Positions 1 to 9,248 of a stretch of DNA of 64,000 nt are shown here, piece by piece. The translations under genes and the position numbers were made by a program. How positions within the stretch are numbered: the first letter of the stretch is position 1; every line of letters begins with the position of its first letter. The DNA lies in the NCBI GenBank assembly GCA_016709445.1, contig JADJMV010000004.1:496001-560000 (forward strand). The letters are read 5' to 3'. The stretch comes from Phycisphaerales bacterium. GTDB taxonomy: Bacteria > Planctomycetota > Phycisphaerae > Phycisphaerales > UBA1924. The notes below the pieces were generated by a model. The model ran no database searches. It saw only the letters and a list, made by a program, of their open reading frames with translations, and had not been told where the DNA came from.

Positions 1-234
1 GCCGGCGCTCCTGAACACCGGCCCACCCTCTCGCCGCGGGAGCCCCCCGCGCCATCGCCTTCGTGAGCAGCGAGCGAGAGGAGTTCGACACGGGGCGAGA
101 GCCCCGGGCCGGGCTTGGCAGACTATCCCCCTCCCCACTCGCCCGCGGCCCCGCACACCAGGCGGCCCGCGGGGTTCCAAGTCGCCCACCGACTCCGCCC
201 CACCACTCCCGCACCACAATCTCCGGAGCACTCC
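1..234. other. Left-edge region without a recognised gene
   Basis: GC-rich sequence upstream of the first exported-protein gene. Open frames cross it, but their translations are Arg/Pro/His-rich shadow protein without family resemblance. I see no RNA gene or clear promoter here. Confidence 0.4.
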
Positions 235-1050
235 ATGACCACGCGCAACGCGTCCAGCCTGTTCGCCCTCGCCGGTTCCGTGCTGCTCGCCGCCGCAGCG
301 AACGCCCAGCCCACCATGCTCATCAGCCAGGGTTCGACCCTGTACCGCTACCAGGCCGGCACAGTCAGCACGTACCAGGTCTCCGACGGGATCAGCGGCA
401 TGACCAACGTGCCCAACGGCATGACTGTCGGCACGATGAACGGCGGCGCCACCAACGGCGATGTGATCGCCGTAGGAGGAACGAACGTGTACCGCGTCGA
501 CAACCCGCTCGGCACGCCCAGCCTCACGCAGATCGGCGTCCGCGGCGGGCCCAACGCCTCCCCCGTCTTCGTCGGCAACAAGCTCTACGGTTGCGCGGGC
601 GTTCTCCCGCAGGGCTCGATCGTTGTCGAGTGGGACCCGACCACCTTCACCGAGATCAACCGCTGGGACACCGGCGTCTTCGGCGGGCCCGGCGGGATGG
701 TCGCCGTCCCGGGCACCACCGACGAGTTCTACTATGCCGAATTTAACTACGACGAGATCTTCCACTACAAGCTCGGCGACACCTTCTCGACACCCATCTG
801 CTCCACCCCAAACAACGACTATGTCGGGCTCGAGATGATCGGCGGACGAATCTACGCGTCTTACGCCCTGCCGCTCACCGGCGAATTCGTTCTCGGCGAG
901 CAGCAACTCAACGGCACGTTCAACCAGATCGCACTCCTCGACACCTACAAGACCGGCATCACCGGCCTGACCGCCATCATTCCGGCGCCCGGGGGGGCGC
1001 TCCTGCTCGGGGCCGGTGGGCTCCTGGCCGCGCGCCGACGCCGAAACTGA
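235..1050 (+). CDS. Exported PEP-CTERM-like protein, function unknown
   Basis: This 271-residue protein has an N-terminal signal peptide (hydrophobic core, then Ala-Asn-Ala-Gln near residue 25). Its C-terminal sorting-type tail reads IPAPGGALLLGAGGLLAARRRR, i.e. a Pro-rich motif, about 15 hydrophobic residues and an Arg cluster. Such tails are typical of PEP-CTERM-like proteins of Phycisphaerae and suggest export and processing at the cell envelope. The middle is rich in Gly, Asn and Thr, with short repeats such as GTNVYRVDNPLG that could be propeller-like strands, but no family is recognised. The ATG at 235 was chosen because the signal peptide begins there; the longer frame upstream has no coding character. 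A hairpin follows at 1091. Confidence 0.75.
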   Translation: MTTRNASSLFALAGSVLLAAAANAQPTMLISQGSTLYRYQAGTVSTYQVSDGISGMTNVPNGMTVGTMNGGATNGDVIAVGGTNVYRVDNPLGTPSLTQIGVRGGPNASPVFVGNKLYGCAGVLPQGSIVVEWDPTTFTEINRWDTGVFGGPGGMVAVPGTTDEFYYAEFNYDEIFHYKLGDTFSTPICSTPNNDYVGLEMIGGRIYASYALPLTGEFVLGEQQLNGTFNQIALLDTYKTGITGLTAIIPAPGGALLLGAGGLLAARRRRN

Positions 1051-1090
1051 GCGCCCAGCACCAATGCCCGCCCGCGAGGGTGCGCTCCCG

Positions 1091-1120
1091 GCCCCGACCT
1101 CCTCGGGTCGGGGCTTGTGT
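1091..1120 (+). terminator. Probable intrinsic terminator
   Basis: A 9-bp perfect stem (GCCCCGACC at 1091-1099 pairing with GGTCGGGGC at 1106-1114) is followed by TTGTGT. It lies 40 bases after the stop of the first exported-protein gene. The T tract is short, so termination is likely but not certain. Confidence 0.5.
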
Positions 1121-1333
1121 CTCGCCAGAGCGATGGGATGCATGCAGCGGGTCACCGGACCACGTTCGAGAATCCTGCCCCCGGGGCTGTGTGATCGGCC
1201 GGCCCGTGGCGGATCACGGGTGGAGGTGCCCGCCGATCGGCGACGGGCTGGGTCGCAGATGTAGGCTGTGAACCGATACCCCGCCGGCACGAAACTCGAC
1301 CTCCCTACCCCGAGACCCCAGACGGAGACCACC

Positions 1334-3712
1334 ATGACTCGCCTATTCCTCACACTAATCACAACGCTCATGTGCCTGACCCCGTTCCCCGCCGGCCTTG
1401 GGCGCGCGGCAGCCCAGGATGCTGGGGACACGACTCTGAATGGTGACCTCGACCTTGGATTCGAGGCCGGCAAGGCCGGCGAGACCCCGCCGCTCTGGTC
1501 CGTCCCCACCGCCGGCTGGGCCGCCGTGTTGACCGACACCAGGGCAGCCGAGGGCAAGATGTCGTTGATGCTCGTCAAGCGAGAAGACTCGGACGCGCCG
1601 TTCGGCAACGTCATGCTTGGTGTCGACGCGGCGCCCTATCGCGGCTGCCATGTCAGGCTCAGCGCACGGATCCACGCCGAGGGCGAGCAGCCGGGACAGG
1701 CGATGATGTGGCTCCGCGCCGATCTCGACGACGGCACGATGGGGGCCTTCGACAACATGCACGACCGGCCGATTCGGACCGACGCCCCCGGCACCGACAC
1801 GTGGTCCGACGCCGTCATCGAGCTCGATATCGAGCGGAATGCAAGGTACCTGTCCTTCGGGTTTCTCTCGATCGGGGGCGCGACGGTGTTCGTCGACTCG
1901 GCGCGCCTCCAAGTCGCAGACGACCCTGCCAATCGGGCGCCGCCGCAGGCGCCGACCGACCCGCGCCCCCTCTCGGGCCGCGGCCTCAAAAACCTCGAAG
2001 CCGCCGCCCGGCTCCTCGCCGACATCCACTTCTTCCATGCCAGCGACCAGGCCGTGGCCGTCATGGCCTGGGACCATCTCGCGGTGCGGCTGATGGAAGA
2101 GGCCGAGCCCGCGACCGACGCCGCCGATCTCGCCCGACGGCTGGGAGACTTCTTCGCGCCCATCGCGCCGACACTCGAGGTCTGGGCCGGCGGACCCGAT
2201 GCGGCGCCGCCTCTCCCCAAGGCCCCCGAGGGCGCCGACCGCCTGACCTACTGGCGTCACGACGGAATCGGCAATCTGTCGGGCAGCATCAGCCAGAATG
2301 TCTACTCCAGCACCGTCGAGCACGATCGAAAGCGAGCGACCCTTCCGTGGGGCGCCCGGGAGTTCGATGCGCAGACTCTGGCCAGCGCCTCCATCGTCAG
2401 GCCTCTCGGCGGCGGCGTGACATGCCGAATCCCCGTGAAGGTCTTCGCCGACGACGGCGGAACCCTGCCGCACACGCCGGTGGAGACTGAATGGACCTCG
2501 CGGCGCGACAAGCCAATCCTCACCCCCGACAACCGCTCGACCCGGCTGGCCGGCATCGCCACCTGCTGGGGGGTCATGCAGAACTTCTACCCCTATTTCG
2601 ACGTGGTCGATACCGACTGGGACGCCGCGCTCGCGGCCGGGCTCTCCGCGGCGGCGGAGGACTCCGGGCGCCTCGCCTACCTCCACACCCTGCAGGAACT
2701 CATCTCAAAGCTCCACGACGGCCACGGCCATGTGTTCAACAGGGCCATCCAGCCCCAGTCGATGCTCCCGCTCGGCTTTACCTGGGCCGGCGACGACCTC
2801 GTCGTCATCGGAACGGATCCCTCAGTCGGTGACCATGTCATCGTGGGCGACACGGTCCTCAAGATCGAGGGCCGGTCCGTCGCATCGTGGTGCGACGAGG
2901 TCTCCACCCGGATCTCCGCGGCGACCGACGGCTGGCGCCGCCACCGGCTGCTCGGCGCGCTCGCGACGGAGATCCCGGGGAGCGAGCCTGTGCGATTGCA
3001 CCTGCGCCACATCAACGGCGCCGAGTTTGACGCGACCCTTGACCGGATCGCCCCCACCCAGATCGTCGACGCCACCGATCGCCGCCCCGCCGATGGGACC
3101 GAACTCGCCCCGGGGATCGTCTACTTCAACATGGACGGCGCGGACGCTGACGCGTTCAACGCCGCGATGCCGGCGCTCCAGGCGGCCAAGGGCATCGTGT
3201 TTGACATGCGGGGATATCCTGGCGAGGCCGGCGTCGATCTCATGTCCCACCTCTCGCACGATGTCGTCCAGAGCGCCCGCTGGAACATCCCGATCGTCAC
3301 CATGCCCGACCGTGAGGGGTGGGAGTGGAACGAGAGCGGCCGCTGGCAACTCCAGCCCGCCGAGCCGTTCCTTGACGCCCGGATCGCCTTCCTCACCGAC
3401 GGGCGCGCCATCTCCTACGCCGAGTCCATCATGGGGATCGTCGAGGCCTACAAGATGGGCGAGATCGTCGGCTCGACCACCGCCGGCACCAACGGCAACG
3501 TCAACCCCTTCGATCTCCCCGGCGGGTACACCGTCTACTGGACCGGCATGAAGGTCCTCAAGCACGACGGCTCGCAGCACCACGGCGTCGGGATCGCCCC
3601 GACCGTCCCTGTCGAACCCACAGCCGCGGGCATCGCTGCGGGGCGCGACGAAGTGCTGGACAAGGCGGTCGAGGTATTGCAGGCCAAGCTCGCGTCTGGT
3701 GTGAACGAGTAA
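1334..3712 (+). CDS. Exported S41-family (tail-specific) protease with N-terminal accessory domain
   Basis: A 792-residue protein with a signal peptide ending near Ala-Ala-Ala-Gln (about residue 28). Residues about 35-195 form a carbohydrate-binding-like beta domain (GFEAG at its start, ATVFVDSARLQV at its end). The C-terminal half is an S41 (C-terminal processing protease) fold: a region starting at TCWGVMQNFYPYFD, a PDZ-like part (VGDTVLKIEGRS) and the core with GIVFDMRGYP and DGRAISYAESIMG, where the Ser before Ala-Glu-Ser matches the S41 nucleophile position. STTAGTNGNVNPFDLPGG resembles the end of the S41 core. A GTG at 1268 would lengthen the protein, but the ATG at 1334 has GGAG upstream and starts a normal signal peptide. 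The natural substrate cannot be told. Confidence 0.85.
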   Translation: MTRLFLTLITTLMCLTPFPAGLGRAAAQDAGDTTLNGDLDLGFEAGKAGETPPLWSVPTAGWAAVLTDTRAAEGKMSLMLVKREDSDAPFGNVMLGVDAAPYRGCHVRLSARIHAEGEQPGQAMMWLRADLDDGTMGAFDNMHDRPIRTDAPGTDTWSDAVIELDIERNARYLSFGFLSIGGATVFVDSARLQVADDPANRAPPQAPTDPRPLSGRGLKNLEAAARLLADIHFFHASDQAVAVMAWDHLAVRLMEEAEPATDAADLARRLGDFFAPIAPTLEVWAGGPDAAPPLPKAPEGADRLTYWRHDGIGNLSGSISQNVYSSTVEHDRKRATLPWGAREFDAQTLASASIVRPLGGGVTCRIPVKVFADDGGTLPHTPVETEWTSRRDKPILTPDNRSTRLAGIATCWGVMQNFYPYFDVVDTDWDAALAAGLSAAAEDSGRLAYLHTLQELISKLHDGHGHVFNRAIQPQSMLPLGFTWAGDDLVVIGTDPSVGDHVIVGDTVLKIEGRSVASWCDEVSTRISAATDGWRRHRLLGALATEIPGSEPVRLHLRHINGAEFDATLDRIAPTQIVDATDRRPADGTELAPGIVYFNMDGADADAFNAAMPALQAAKGIVFDMRGYPGEAGVDLMSHLSHDVVQSARWNIPIVTMPDREGWEWNESGRWQLQPAEPFLDARIAFLTDGRAISYAESIMGIVEAYKMGEIVGSTTAGTNGNVNPFDLPGGYTVYWTGMKVLKHDGSQHHGVGIAPTVPVEPTAAGIAAGRDEVLDKAVEVLQAKLASGVNE

Positions 3713-3752
3713 GGACCGCCGCATCACGACGCCAGGACCTGGGCCCGAGCCC

Positions 3753-4085
3753 TTATCCCCCGCCTGGGCTCTCACGCTCGATTCCCTCGAACCGCAGGTC
3801 ATCGATCCAGACCGTCGCGTCACCGAAGGCCATGATCCCGATGTTGATCGACTCAGCATCGTCGTCGATGCGCCCAGCAATCTCGTGGCGACTCCAATCT
3901 CTCGACACGATGGGCCGGTCCCACATATTGTCGAACCAAAACGGATCGGGACGCCCGGGGCGATCGACACTGAGCCACAGCTGAGCTCGATCGTCCCCAA
4001 TCGAGGACTTGACTTCCACTCGAACCACGGCGAAGAACCGTAGCTTCTTTCTACGGTACGGTGTTGTATCGAACGCCTGCGTCAT
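3753..4085 (-). pseudogene. Remnant of an S41-protease N-terminal domain
   Basis: A 110-codon open frame whose product (from FFAVVRVEV to DATVWIDDLRFEG) aligns with the second half of the accessory domain of the S41 protease encoded just upstream on the other strand. Shared features are W/MLxxD, FDNMxDRPI, a W before the next strand and GDATVWIDDLRFE against GGATVFVDSARLQ. The first half of the domain and the whole protease domain are missing. The frame begins mid-domain, so this is most likely a decayed relative and not a functional short gene. A 7-bp inverted repeat (ACCGTAG/CTACGGT, 4037-4057) lies near its 5' end. Confidence 0.55.
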
Positions 4086-4348
4086 GTGGCGGAGTGTCCG
4101 TGGAGCGCCGCGACACCGCCCCCGGGCCCACCCGGGGCAACCCGGCGTGTCGTCCCAGCTGACCTCGCGCGTGGCCCGTGACAGCGCGCCGCGCACCGCC
4201 GAATCCGTACCAGCCCGCACGGGGCCAACCGAACCGGCAGATCTTCTTCCGGTTCGCGTGCGAGATCCCCACGCGGGACCCGGATTGTCCATGGTGGGCA
4301 ACACGCACGCCCGGCGGCCCGCACGCCGCCGCACCGGAGTCCAACACC
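4086..4348. other. Intergenic region
   Basis: Region between the protease-domain remnant and the next exported protein. The frames here give Pro/Arg-rich translations without family signal. I see no clear regulatory element. Confidence 0.35.
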
Positions 4349-4987
4349 ATGCAGACCAGCTCGCTCGCCCTCGCCACTTTCCTCGCCATGATCCCAGCCC
4401 ACCTCGCGCGGGCCGACGACCTGTCCCCACCGCCCTGGCGCGGCACCCCCGACTCCACGTTCCAACATTGGGGGTTCAACAGCCCGGGCGGCGGCCCACC
4501 CGACTCCGGGCTCAACAACCCCTTCGGCACCCCGCTCTTCACCCCCAACCCCAACGCCCAGTGGGACCCCGTCGACGCGAGCGGGCAACGCACCGGCGTC
4601 TACCTCATCAACTTCAACTGGGACCTGTCCTTCGAGATCCCCAATCACGGGGGCCCGGGCATGCAGAAGGAACTCTGGCTCCAGTTCACCTACTCCACCT
4701 CCGATGGCATCGGCCCGGCCTCGTCCGTGCTCGATCCCTTCGGCAGCGCGTTCACGCTCCAGAGCATCACCGCGACCAGCCTCGGCGGCGGGCTCTATCA
4801 CGAGCTGCACATCTACACCTTCCACGACTGCCCGCAGTCCGAGCTAGTCTCGCTCCGCCCCGGATCATTCGCCTCGCCATCGTGGGTCGATCAGGTCGTG
4901 ATCGACACGCGCTGCATTGTCCCCACGCCCGGCCCACTCGCCGCACTCGGCGTTGGCGCCCTCATGCTCTCGCGTCGCCGTCGCTGA
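4349..4987 (+). CDS. Exported PEP-CTERM-like protein, function unknown
   Basis: A 212-residue protein. The signal peptide is MQTSSLALATFLAMIPAHLA, with cleavage before Ala-Asp-Asp. The mature part begins with a Pro/Gly/Asn-rich stretch (PPWRGTPDSTFQHWGF) and continues as a beta-rich domain. It ends PTPGPLAALGVGALMLSRRRR, a PEP-CTERM-like tail. Residues about 20-150 resemble Phycisphaerae exported proteins with lectin-like folds, but I cannot name a family. The ATG at 4349 was chosen for the signal peptide. The next gene begins 35 bases downstream on the same strand and encodes a protein of similar design, so the two may be co-transcribed. Confidence 0.75.
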   Translation: MQTSSLALATFLAMIPAHLARADDLSPPPWRGTPDSTFQHWGFNSPGGGPPDSGLNNPFGTPLFTPNPNAQWDPVDASGQRTGVYLINFNWDLSFEIPNHGGPGMQKELWLQFTYSTSDGIGPASSVLDPFGSAFTLQSITATSLGGGLYHELHIYTFHDCPQSELVSLRPGSFASPSWVDQVVIDTRCIVPTPGPLAALGVGALMLSRRRR

Positions 4988-5022
4988 CACCCTCCCCTCG
5001 CACCACCCCAAGGACAACGCCC

Positions 5023-5613
5023 ATGCACCCCCGCACGCTCCCCCTGCTCGCCCTCGCAGCACTCGCCACCAGCGCCGCCGCCCAGCCGTACTGGACACTC
5101 GACGACAACGGCAACCACAACGGCATCATCAACACCGCCGCCGGGGAGGTCGCCATCCTCACGGTCTGGAGCACCTGCACCTCGCCGGCCCTCGGCTTCG
5201 CCGAATCGCTCTACAGCATCGCCGGCGATACCAACTGGCAGAACAACGGCACGATCACGTCCTACGACAACCTGCTCGACACCATCACCAACGACGGCAC
5301 GCTCGGCGCGGGCAATACCGTGACGGCCATCGACTCCTTCCAGCTCCCGCCCTTCTTCAACCCCAGCTTCGACATCAGCAACCCGATCGTGCTATACCAG
5401 CTCGTGTGGACCCCCACCCTCGGCGGCAACTATGCCGTCTCCGTCACCAGCACCCACACCACCCACGACTGGTACTCTGATTCTTTCGGCACCACTTTCT
5501 CGTGCGCGCCGCCCTACAGCCCCACGATCACCTTCCAGGTCGTCCCCGCACCGGGCGCATGCGCCGCCCTCGGGCTCTCGGCGCTCCTGGGCACGCGCCG
5601 CCGCCGGCCCTGA
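5023..5613 (+). CDS. Exported PEP-CTERM-like protein, function unknown
   Basis: A 196-residue protein with signal peptide MHPRTLPLLALAALATSAAA and a C-terminal PAPGACAALGLSALLGTRRRR tail. The mature domain is rich in Thr, Asn and aromatic residues (AIDSFQLPPFFNP, IVLYQLVWTPTLGGNYAVSVTSTHT), consistent with a beta-sandwich. AAGEVAILTVWSTCTS near the start is typical of exported beta proteins in this phylum. It follows a similar gene closely, AAGGACAAC (5010-5018) precedes the ATG, and a palindromic hairpin at 5673 separates it from a convergent gene. Confidence 0.75.
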   Translation: MHPRTLPLLALAALATSAAAQPYWTLDDNGNHNGIINTAAGEVAILTVWSTCTSPALGFAESLYSIAGDTNWQNNGTITSYDNLLDTITNDGTLGAGNTVTAIDSFQLPPFFNPSFDISNPIVLYQLVWTPTLGGNYAVSVTSTHTTHDWYSDSFGTTFSCAPPYSPTITFQVVPAPGACAALGLSALLGTRRRRP

Positions 5614-5672
5614 GCCTCAGCGATCGCTCCCCTCACGTCCCAAACTCCCGCGGCACCACCCAAGCGCACAAT

Positions 5673-5690
5673 CTCCGCCCCGGGGCGGAG
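5673..5690. terminator. Perfect 18-bp palindrome between convergent genes
   Basis: CTCCGCCCCGGGGCGGAG is a perfect palindrome between genes ending at 5613 (+) and 5711 (-). There is no T tract, so a bidirectional terminator role is inferred only from position and stem strength. Confidence 0.35.
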
Positions 5691-5710
5691 CACCGCTCCC
5701 TGCGGGGCGA

Positions 5711-6280
5711 TCACCCCGCCCCGAATCCCCGCACCGCGAACTCGTACCGCAGGGGCACCTCCCCCACCGCCTGCTCCTGGCTGATCCGCGGCAGGCGCCG
5801 CTCCCCCACCGGCTCCGCCGACTCGTCCACCTCGGGCAGCCCCTCCGGCCCAAGCACAAAGCGAAAGGCCAGGGCGTCGTTCTCGCCCGCCCGGGGTGGC
5901 GGGAGGCGAATCTCCCAGGCGCCGTCCTCCCGCTGCGTGAGCGTCAGAGCGTCGGCGAGGCGCCATCCCTCGTGGTTGGTCAGCAGGAGGAGCGGGCGAT
6001 CGGGCCCAGCCCGGCCGCTCCCGTCGTGGACGACCAACACCGCCCCGCGGGCGGTCTGGTCGGCTGGGATGCCGAGGTCGCCGGAACCGCCGAACAGGCG
6101 CTCTCCCAGGGCGTTCGCCCCCCCCGTCCGCCCCGCACCAGCGCCGACCGGCTCGGCGACCATCGAGGGTCCGTGCTCCATCGCGGCCGTCATCGCGTAG
6201 ACCAGCACCGCCAACGTCACCACGGGCGCAGCAACGAAGGCCAGCATGAAGACCCGGTGACCCAACCGCCTTTCAACCAT
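5711..6280 (-). CDS. Membrane-anchored protein with carbohydrate-binding-like domain
   Basis: A 189-residue protein. Residues about 11-33 form one transmembrane segment (FMLAFVAAPVVTLAVLVYAM) preceded by basic residues, so the remainder should lie outside the membrane. The C-terminal half (LLLLTNHEGWRLADALTLTQ, DGAWEIRLPPPR, LAFRFVLGPEG) has the W-x-DA.L-x(n)-DG.W...LP...FRF pattern seen in CBM20/glycogen-binding-like beta-sandwich domains; this is a resemblance, not a firm family call. The ATG at 6280 is supported by the RR-then-hydrophobic start. The gene is divergent from murJ, with about 55 bases between the starts. Confidence 0.6.
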   Translation of the reverse strand: MVERRLGHRVFMLAFVAAPVVTLAVLVYAMTAAMEHGPSMVAEPVGAGAGRTGGANALGERLFGGSGDLGIPADQTARGAVLVVHDGSGRAGPDRPLLLLTNHEGWRLADALTLTQREDGAWEIRLPPPRAGENDALAFRFVLGPEGLPEVDESAEPVGERRLPRISQEQAVGEVPLRYEFAVRGFGAG

Positions 6281-6334
6281 GGGTTTGCTCACGGAACAGT
6301 ACCCGCGCCGGGCCACGCCTGATACGCTCCCGGC

Positions 6335-7999
6335 GTGCCCGAGCTCACGGACGAGCCCATCCCGAATCCGCTGGAACCCAAGTCCTCGCCCTCGGCGGCG
6401 ACGCCGGACGATCCACATGCCCAGCCCATCGCGGCGGCGGTGCGGACCGTCAGCGGTCTCACCCTGGTATCTCGCTTCGCCGGGATGGCTCGGGACTTGG
6501 TGCACGCTCGCCTGATGGGCGACTCGGCGATCGGTTCGGCGTTTATGGCGGCCTGGGCCATACCCAACCTGTTCCGCCGACTCTTCGGGGAGGGAGCACT
6601 CTCGGCGGCCTTCATCCCCGAGTATGCGCAGTTGAGCAAGAACGACCCTGAGACGGCGGACCGCTTCGCGACGCTCACGATCGCCCTGCTCACTCTCGTC
6701 ACCGGCGGGCTGCTGATCCTCGGTGAGGTGCTCCTGTTGGTGTTGCTCGTGGTGAGCGGGGGGCGGGACCCCGAGCGGGATCTCTCGCTCCGGCTGATCA
6801 TGCTCATGCTGCCCTTCATGCCACTGGTGTGTGCGGCCGCGATCCTGGGGGGCATGCTCCAGACCCACGGGCGATTCGGGCCGCCGGCGGCGGCGCCGAT
6901 CATCCTCAACACGTTTGTCGTCGCCGCAGCGCTGCCCTTCTTCCTGCGGGCGGATCCCGACCGAATCGTGGCGGCGTACTGGATCGGCGGCGCCGCCGTC
7001 GCCTCCGGCGCGGCGCAGGTGGCCTGGTCGCTGTGGGCGCTACGCCGACATGCGCACTGGAGGCGCGGCTTCGCGCAGGCCCGGGGCCCGGCGAGGAGGC
7101 TTCTCCGCCGTTTCGGCCCGGTCGTCCTTGGGATGGGCACGATCCAGCTCAACTCGTTCTTCGACACGGTGATCGCGATGTGGCCGGTCTGGTTCGGGCC
7201 AACGGTGCTCGGCTTCGCCTACCCACTCGACGAGAGATCAAACTCCATCCTCTCCTTCACACAGCGTCTCTACCAGTTCCCCCTGGGTGTCTTCGGGATC
7301 GCGGTGGCCACCGCCATCTTCCCGCTGCTCTCGCGGCACGCCGACGAGCCCCACCACTTCATCGCAACGCTCCGGCGCGGGCTGCGGCTGAGCTTCTTCA
7401 TCGCCCTGCCCGCGACGGCGGGCCTGATGATCGTGCGCGATGACCTGACCTTCGTGATGTACGGCGGCGGGGCGCGGGCTTTCACGAGCGAGGGCACGGC
7501 CAGGGCCGCCGCGGTGCTTCTCGGCTATGCGCCGGGCGTGTGGGCGTACTCGCTGAACCACGTCGCCACCAGGGCGTTTTACGCCCGGGGTGACACGCGG
7601 ACACCGATGTACATCGCGATCGCCATGGTCGCCGTCAATCTGTCGCTAAACTGCACGCTCATCTGGTTTCTCGGCGAGGCCGGCCTCGCGTGGTCGACGA
7701 GCATCGCCGCCATGCTGCAGTTCGTGCTCCTGACCCGGGCGGCGAGGCGCCTAACACAGGAGTCCGCGCTGGATAGCGCGACGCTCGCCGGACTGTTCAA
7801 GACCGTGCTGGCAACGTTCGCCATGGCCGTGCTCGTCGTGCTTGCCCGCCACATCCTGCCCTATGCGCCGACGTGGGCGGGGGCGTTCGAGCGGCTCGCC
7901 GCGGCGTTCTTTACCGGCACGCTCGGCTTCGCGGCCTGCGCGATGTTGCTCCGGCAGCACGAGCTGCGGTGGCTCACCAGCCGGTCGGTGAAGGGGTAG
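6335..7999 (+). CDS. murJ: Lipid II flippase MurJ (MviN family)
   Basis: A 554-residue polytopic membrane protein of the MurJ/MviN branch of the MOP superfamily, which moves lipid II across the inner membrane during peptidoglycan synthesis. Hallmarks are TLVSRFAGMARDLVHARLMG followed by AFMAAWAIPNLFRRLFGEGALSAAFIPEY near the N terminus, then repeated hydrophobic segments and QRLYQFPLGVFGIAVATAIFP in the middle. About 35 residues rich in Pro/Ala/Ser precede the first helix. The frame starts at GTG 6335; no better ATG precedes the conserved region. Length is slightly above the usual ~510 because of that tail. It is informative that a planctomycete keeps a peptidoglycan flippase. Confidence 0.93.
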   Translation: MPELTDEPIPNPLEPKSSPSAATPDDPHAQPIAAAVRTVSGLTLVSRFAGMARDLVHARLMGDSAIGSAFMAAWAIPNLFRRLFGEGALSAAFIPEYAQLSKNDPETADRFATLTIALLTLVTGGLLILGEVLLLVLLVVSGGRDPERDLSLRLIMLMLPFMPLVCAAAILGGMLQTHGRFGPPAAAPIILNTFVVAAALPFFLRADPDRIVAAYWIGGAAVASGAAQVAWSLWALRRHAHWRRGFAQARGPARRLLRRFGPVVLGMGTIQLNSFFDTVIAMWPVWFGPTVLGFAYPLDERSNSILSFTQRLYQFPLGVFGIAVATAIFPLLSRHADEPHHFIATLRRGLRLSFFIALPATAGLMIVRDDLTFVMYGGGARAFTSEGTARAAAVLLGYAPGVWAYSLNHVATRAFYARGDTRTPMYIAIAMVAVNLSLNCTLIWFLGEAGLAWSTSIAAMLQFVLLTRAARRLTQESALDSATLAGLFKTVLATFAMAVLVVLARHILPYAPTWAGAFERLAAAFFTGTLGFAACAMLLRQHELRWLTSRSVKG

Positions 8000-8067
8000 G
8001 CGCCGGGCGTGACCGGGCCGTCGCGGGCCGTTACAATCGGCCCGACCCCCAAAACGGAGACGCCACC

Positions 8068-8214
8068 ATGTCCGATCTTCGCCGCACGCTGACCAAGTCC
8101 GCCCTCTGCGCCCTCGCCGCCGCCGCCATCGCCGCGGCGCTGGCTGGCTGCAACACCGTCAAGGGCGTGGGCAAGGACGTCGAGGGCGCGGGGAAGGCGA
8201 TCCAGGGCGAATGA
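8068..8214 (+). CDS. Entericidin-like small lipoprotein
   Basis: A 48-residue protein with a hydrophobic leader, a lipobox (ALAGC) and a short tail NTVKGVGKDVEGAGKAIQGE, the signature of the entericidin EcnA/B family of small outer-membrane lipoproteins. Members are known from envelope stress and a proposed toxin-antidote pair; only one copy is seen here. CGGAGACG precedes the ATG. The stop overlaps the start of the next gene (ATGA at 8211-8214), so the two are translationally coupled. Confidence 0.8.
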   Translation: MSDLRRTLTKSALCALAAAAIAAALAGCNTVKGVGKDVEGAGKAIQGE

Positions 8215-9053
8215 GTATCGCCCTCGCCGGACGCCCCATCGTGATCACCGGTGCGGGAACCGGCATCGGCCGCGCGACCGCCGTCGCGTGCGCCGCCGCC
8301 GGCATGCCCGTCGCGCTCGCCGGTCGTCGCGAGGCCCCGCTCCGCGAGGTCGAATCGGCGATCGCCGGCGCCGGGGGCCGCGCGATCGTCGTGCCGACAG
8401 ACGTCGCCGACGAGGCCCAATGCCGCGTCCTCGTGGAGCGGACCGCTCAGGCCTTTGGGTCGGTCTACGCGGCGTTCGCGAACGCCGGGTACGGCCTGCG
8501 GGGCTGTGTGCACGAATTGAGTGATCGCGCGATCCGCGACCTTATCGAAACCAACTTCTGGGGCTCCCTCTATCTGCTCCGCCCCGCTCTCGCGCACATG
8601 CTCGACCGGGGCGAGGGACACCTGCTCATGTGCTCGAGTTGCCTGAGCAAAATCGGCACCCCCTTCACCGCGCCCTACTCAGCCAGCAAGGCGATGCAGG
8701 ACCATTTCGGACGGGCGATGCGGCACGAACTCGCCCCCACCGGGGTTCATGTCTCGACCATCCACCCCATCGGCACCCGCACGGAGTTCATCGCCGCCGC
8801 AAACCGGGCTTCCGGCGGCTCGGGCAGCAGCCTTCCCCCGCCCCGGGCGTTCACCCAATCCCCAGAGCGCGTCGCTCGCGCCGTCGTCGCGTGCCTGCGA
8901 AAGCCGCACGGGGAGGTGTGGACGAGCCACACCATCCGGCTTGCGTTCGCTGCTGCGACCGCCTTCCCAGGGCTGACAGACTGGGCCCTGGCCAGGGTCA
9001 TTCGGCGTCGGGACCGCAGTAGCGCCGCGGCACCCCCGGATGGCGGAAGCTGA
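8211..9053 (+). CDS. Short-chain dehydrogenase/reductase
   Basis: A 280-residue classical SDR with a Rossmann fold that binds NAD(P)H. Visible motifs are the cofactor loop TGAGTGIG (13-20), NAG (91-93), a Ser in the MCSSCLS segment (about 140-145) and the catalytic YSASK (156-160). HPIGTRTEF follows the active site as in many SDRs that act on ketones or sugars. The substrate cannot be told. It overlaps the entericidin-like gene by four bases. Confidence 0.88.
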   Translation: MSIALAGRPIVITGAGTGIGRATAVACAAAGMPVALAGRREAPLREVESAIAGAGGRAIVVPTDVADEAQCRVLVERTAQAFGSVYAAFANAGYGLRGCVHELSDRAIRDLIETNFWGSLYLLRPALAHMLDRGEGHLLMCSSCLSKIGTPFTAPYSASKAMQDHFGRAMRHELAPTGVHVSTIHPIGTRTEFIAAANRASGGSGSSLPPPRAFTQSPERVARAVVACLRKPHGEVWTSHTIRLAFAAATAFPGLTDWALARVIRRRDRSSAAAPPDGGS

Positions 9054-9248
9054 TGACTGCCTTGCAGATCTGATTCCCCTGCATCGCCCGGAGGCGCCGC
9101 TGCCGCGGAGCCCAGTGTTTTCACTGATTCCGAGCCGAGACCCGGCCCGGGTGGCCGCCATCGGGCCCCGTGCAATACGGGTCCCTCCAGCGCGTTACGC
9201 TTCGACCGCGCACGATGGTGAACCATCCCAGATGAAGGATCAACGCCC

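Noticed and set aside
63..746. 227-codon open frame at the left edge
   Set aside because: Arg/His/Pro-rich and overlaps the exported-protein gene in another frame; no start signal.
4037..4057. Hairpin ACCGTAG-N7-CTACGGT as a terminator
   Set aside because: Lies inside the protease-domain remnant frame, short stem and no T tract in either direction.
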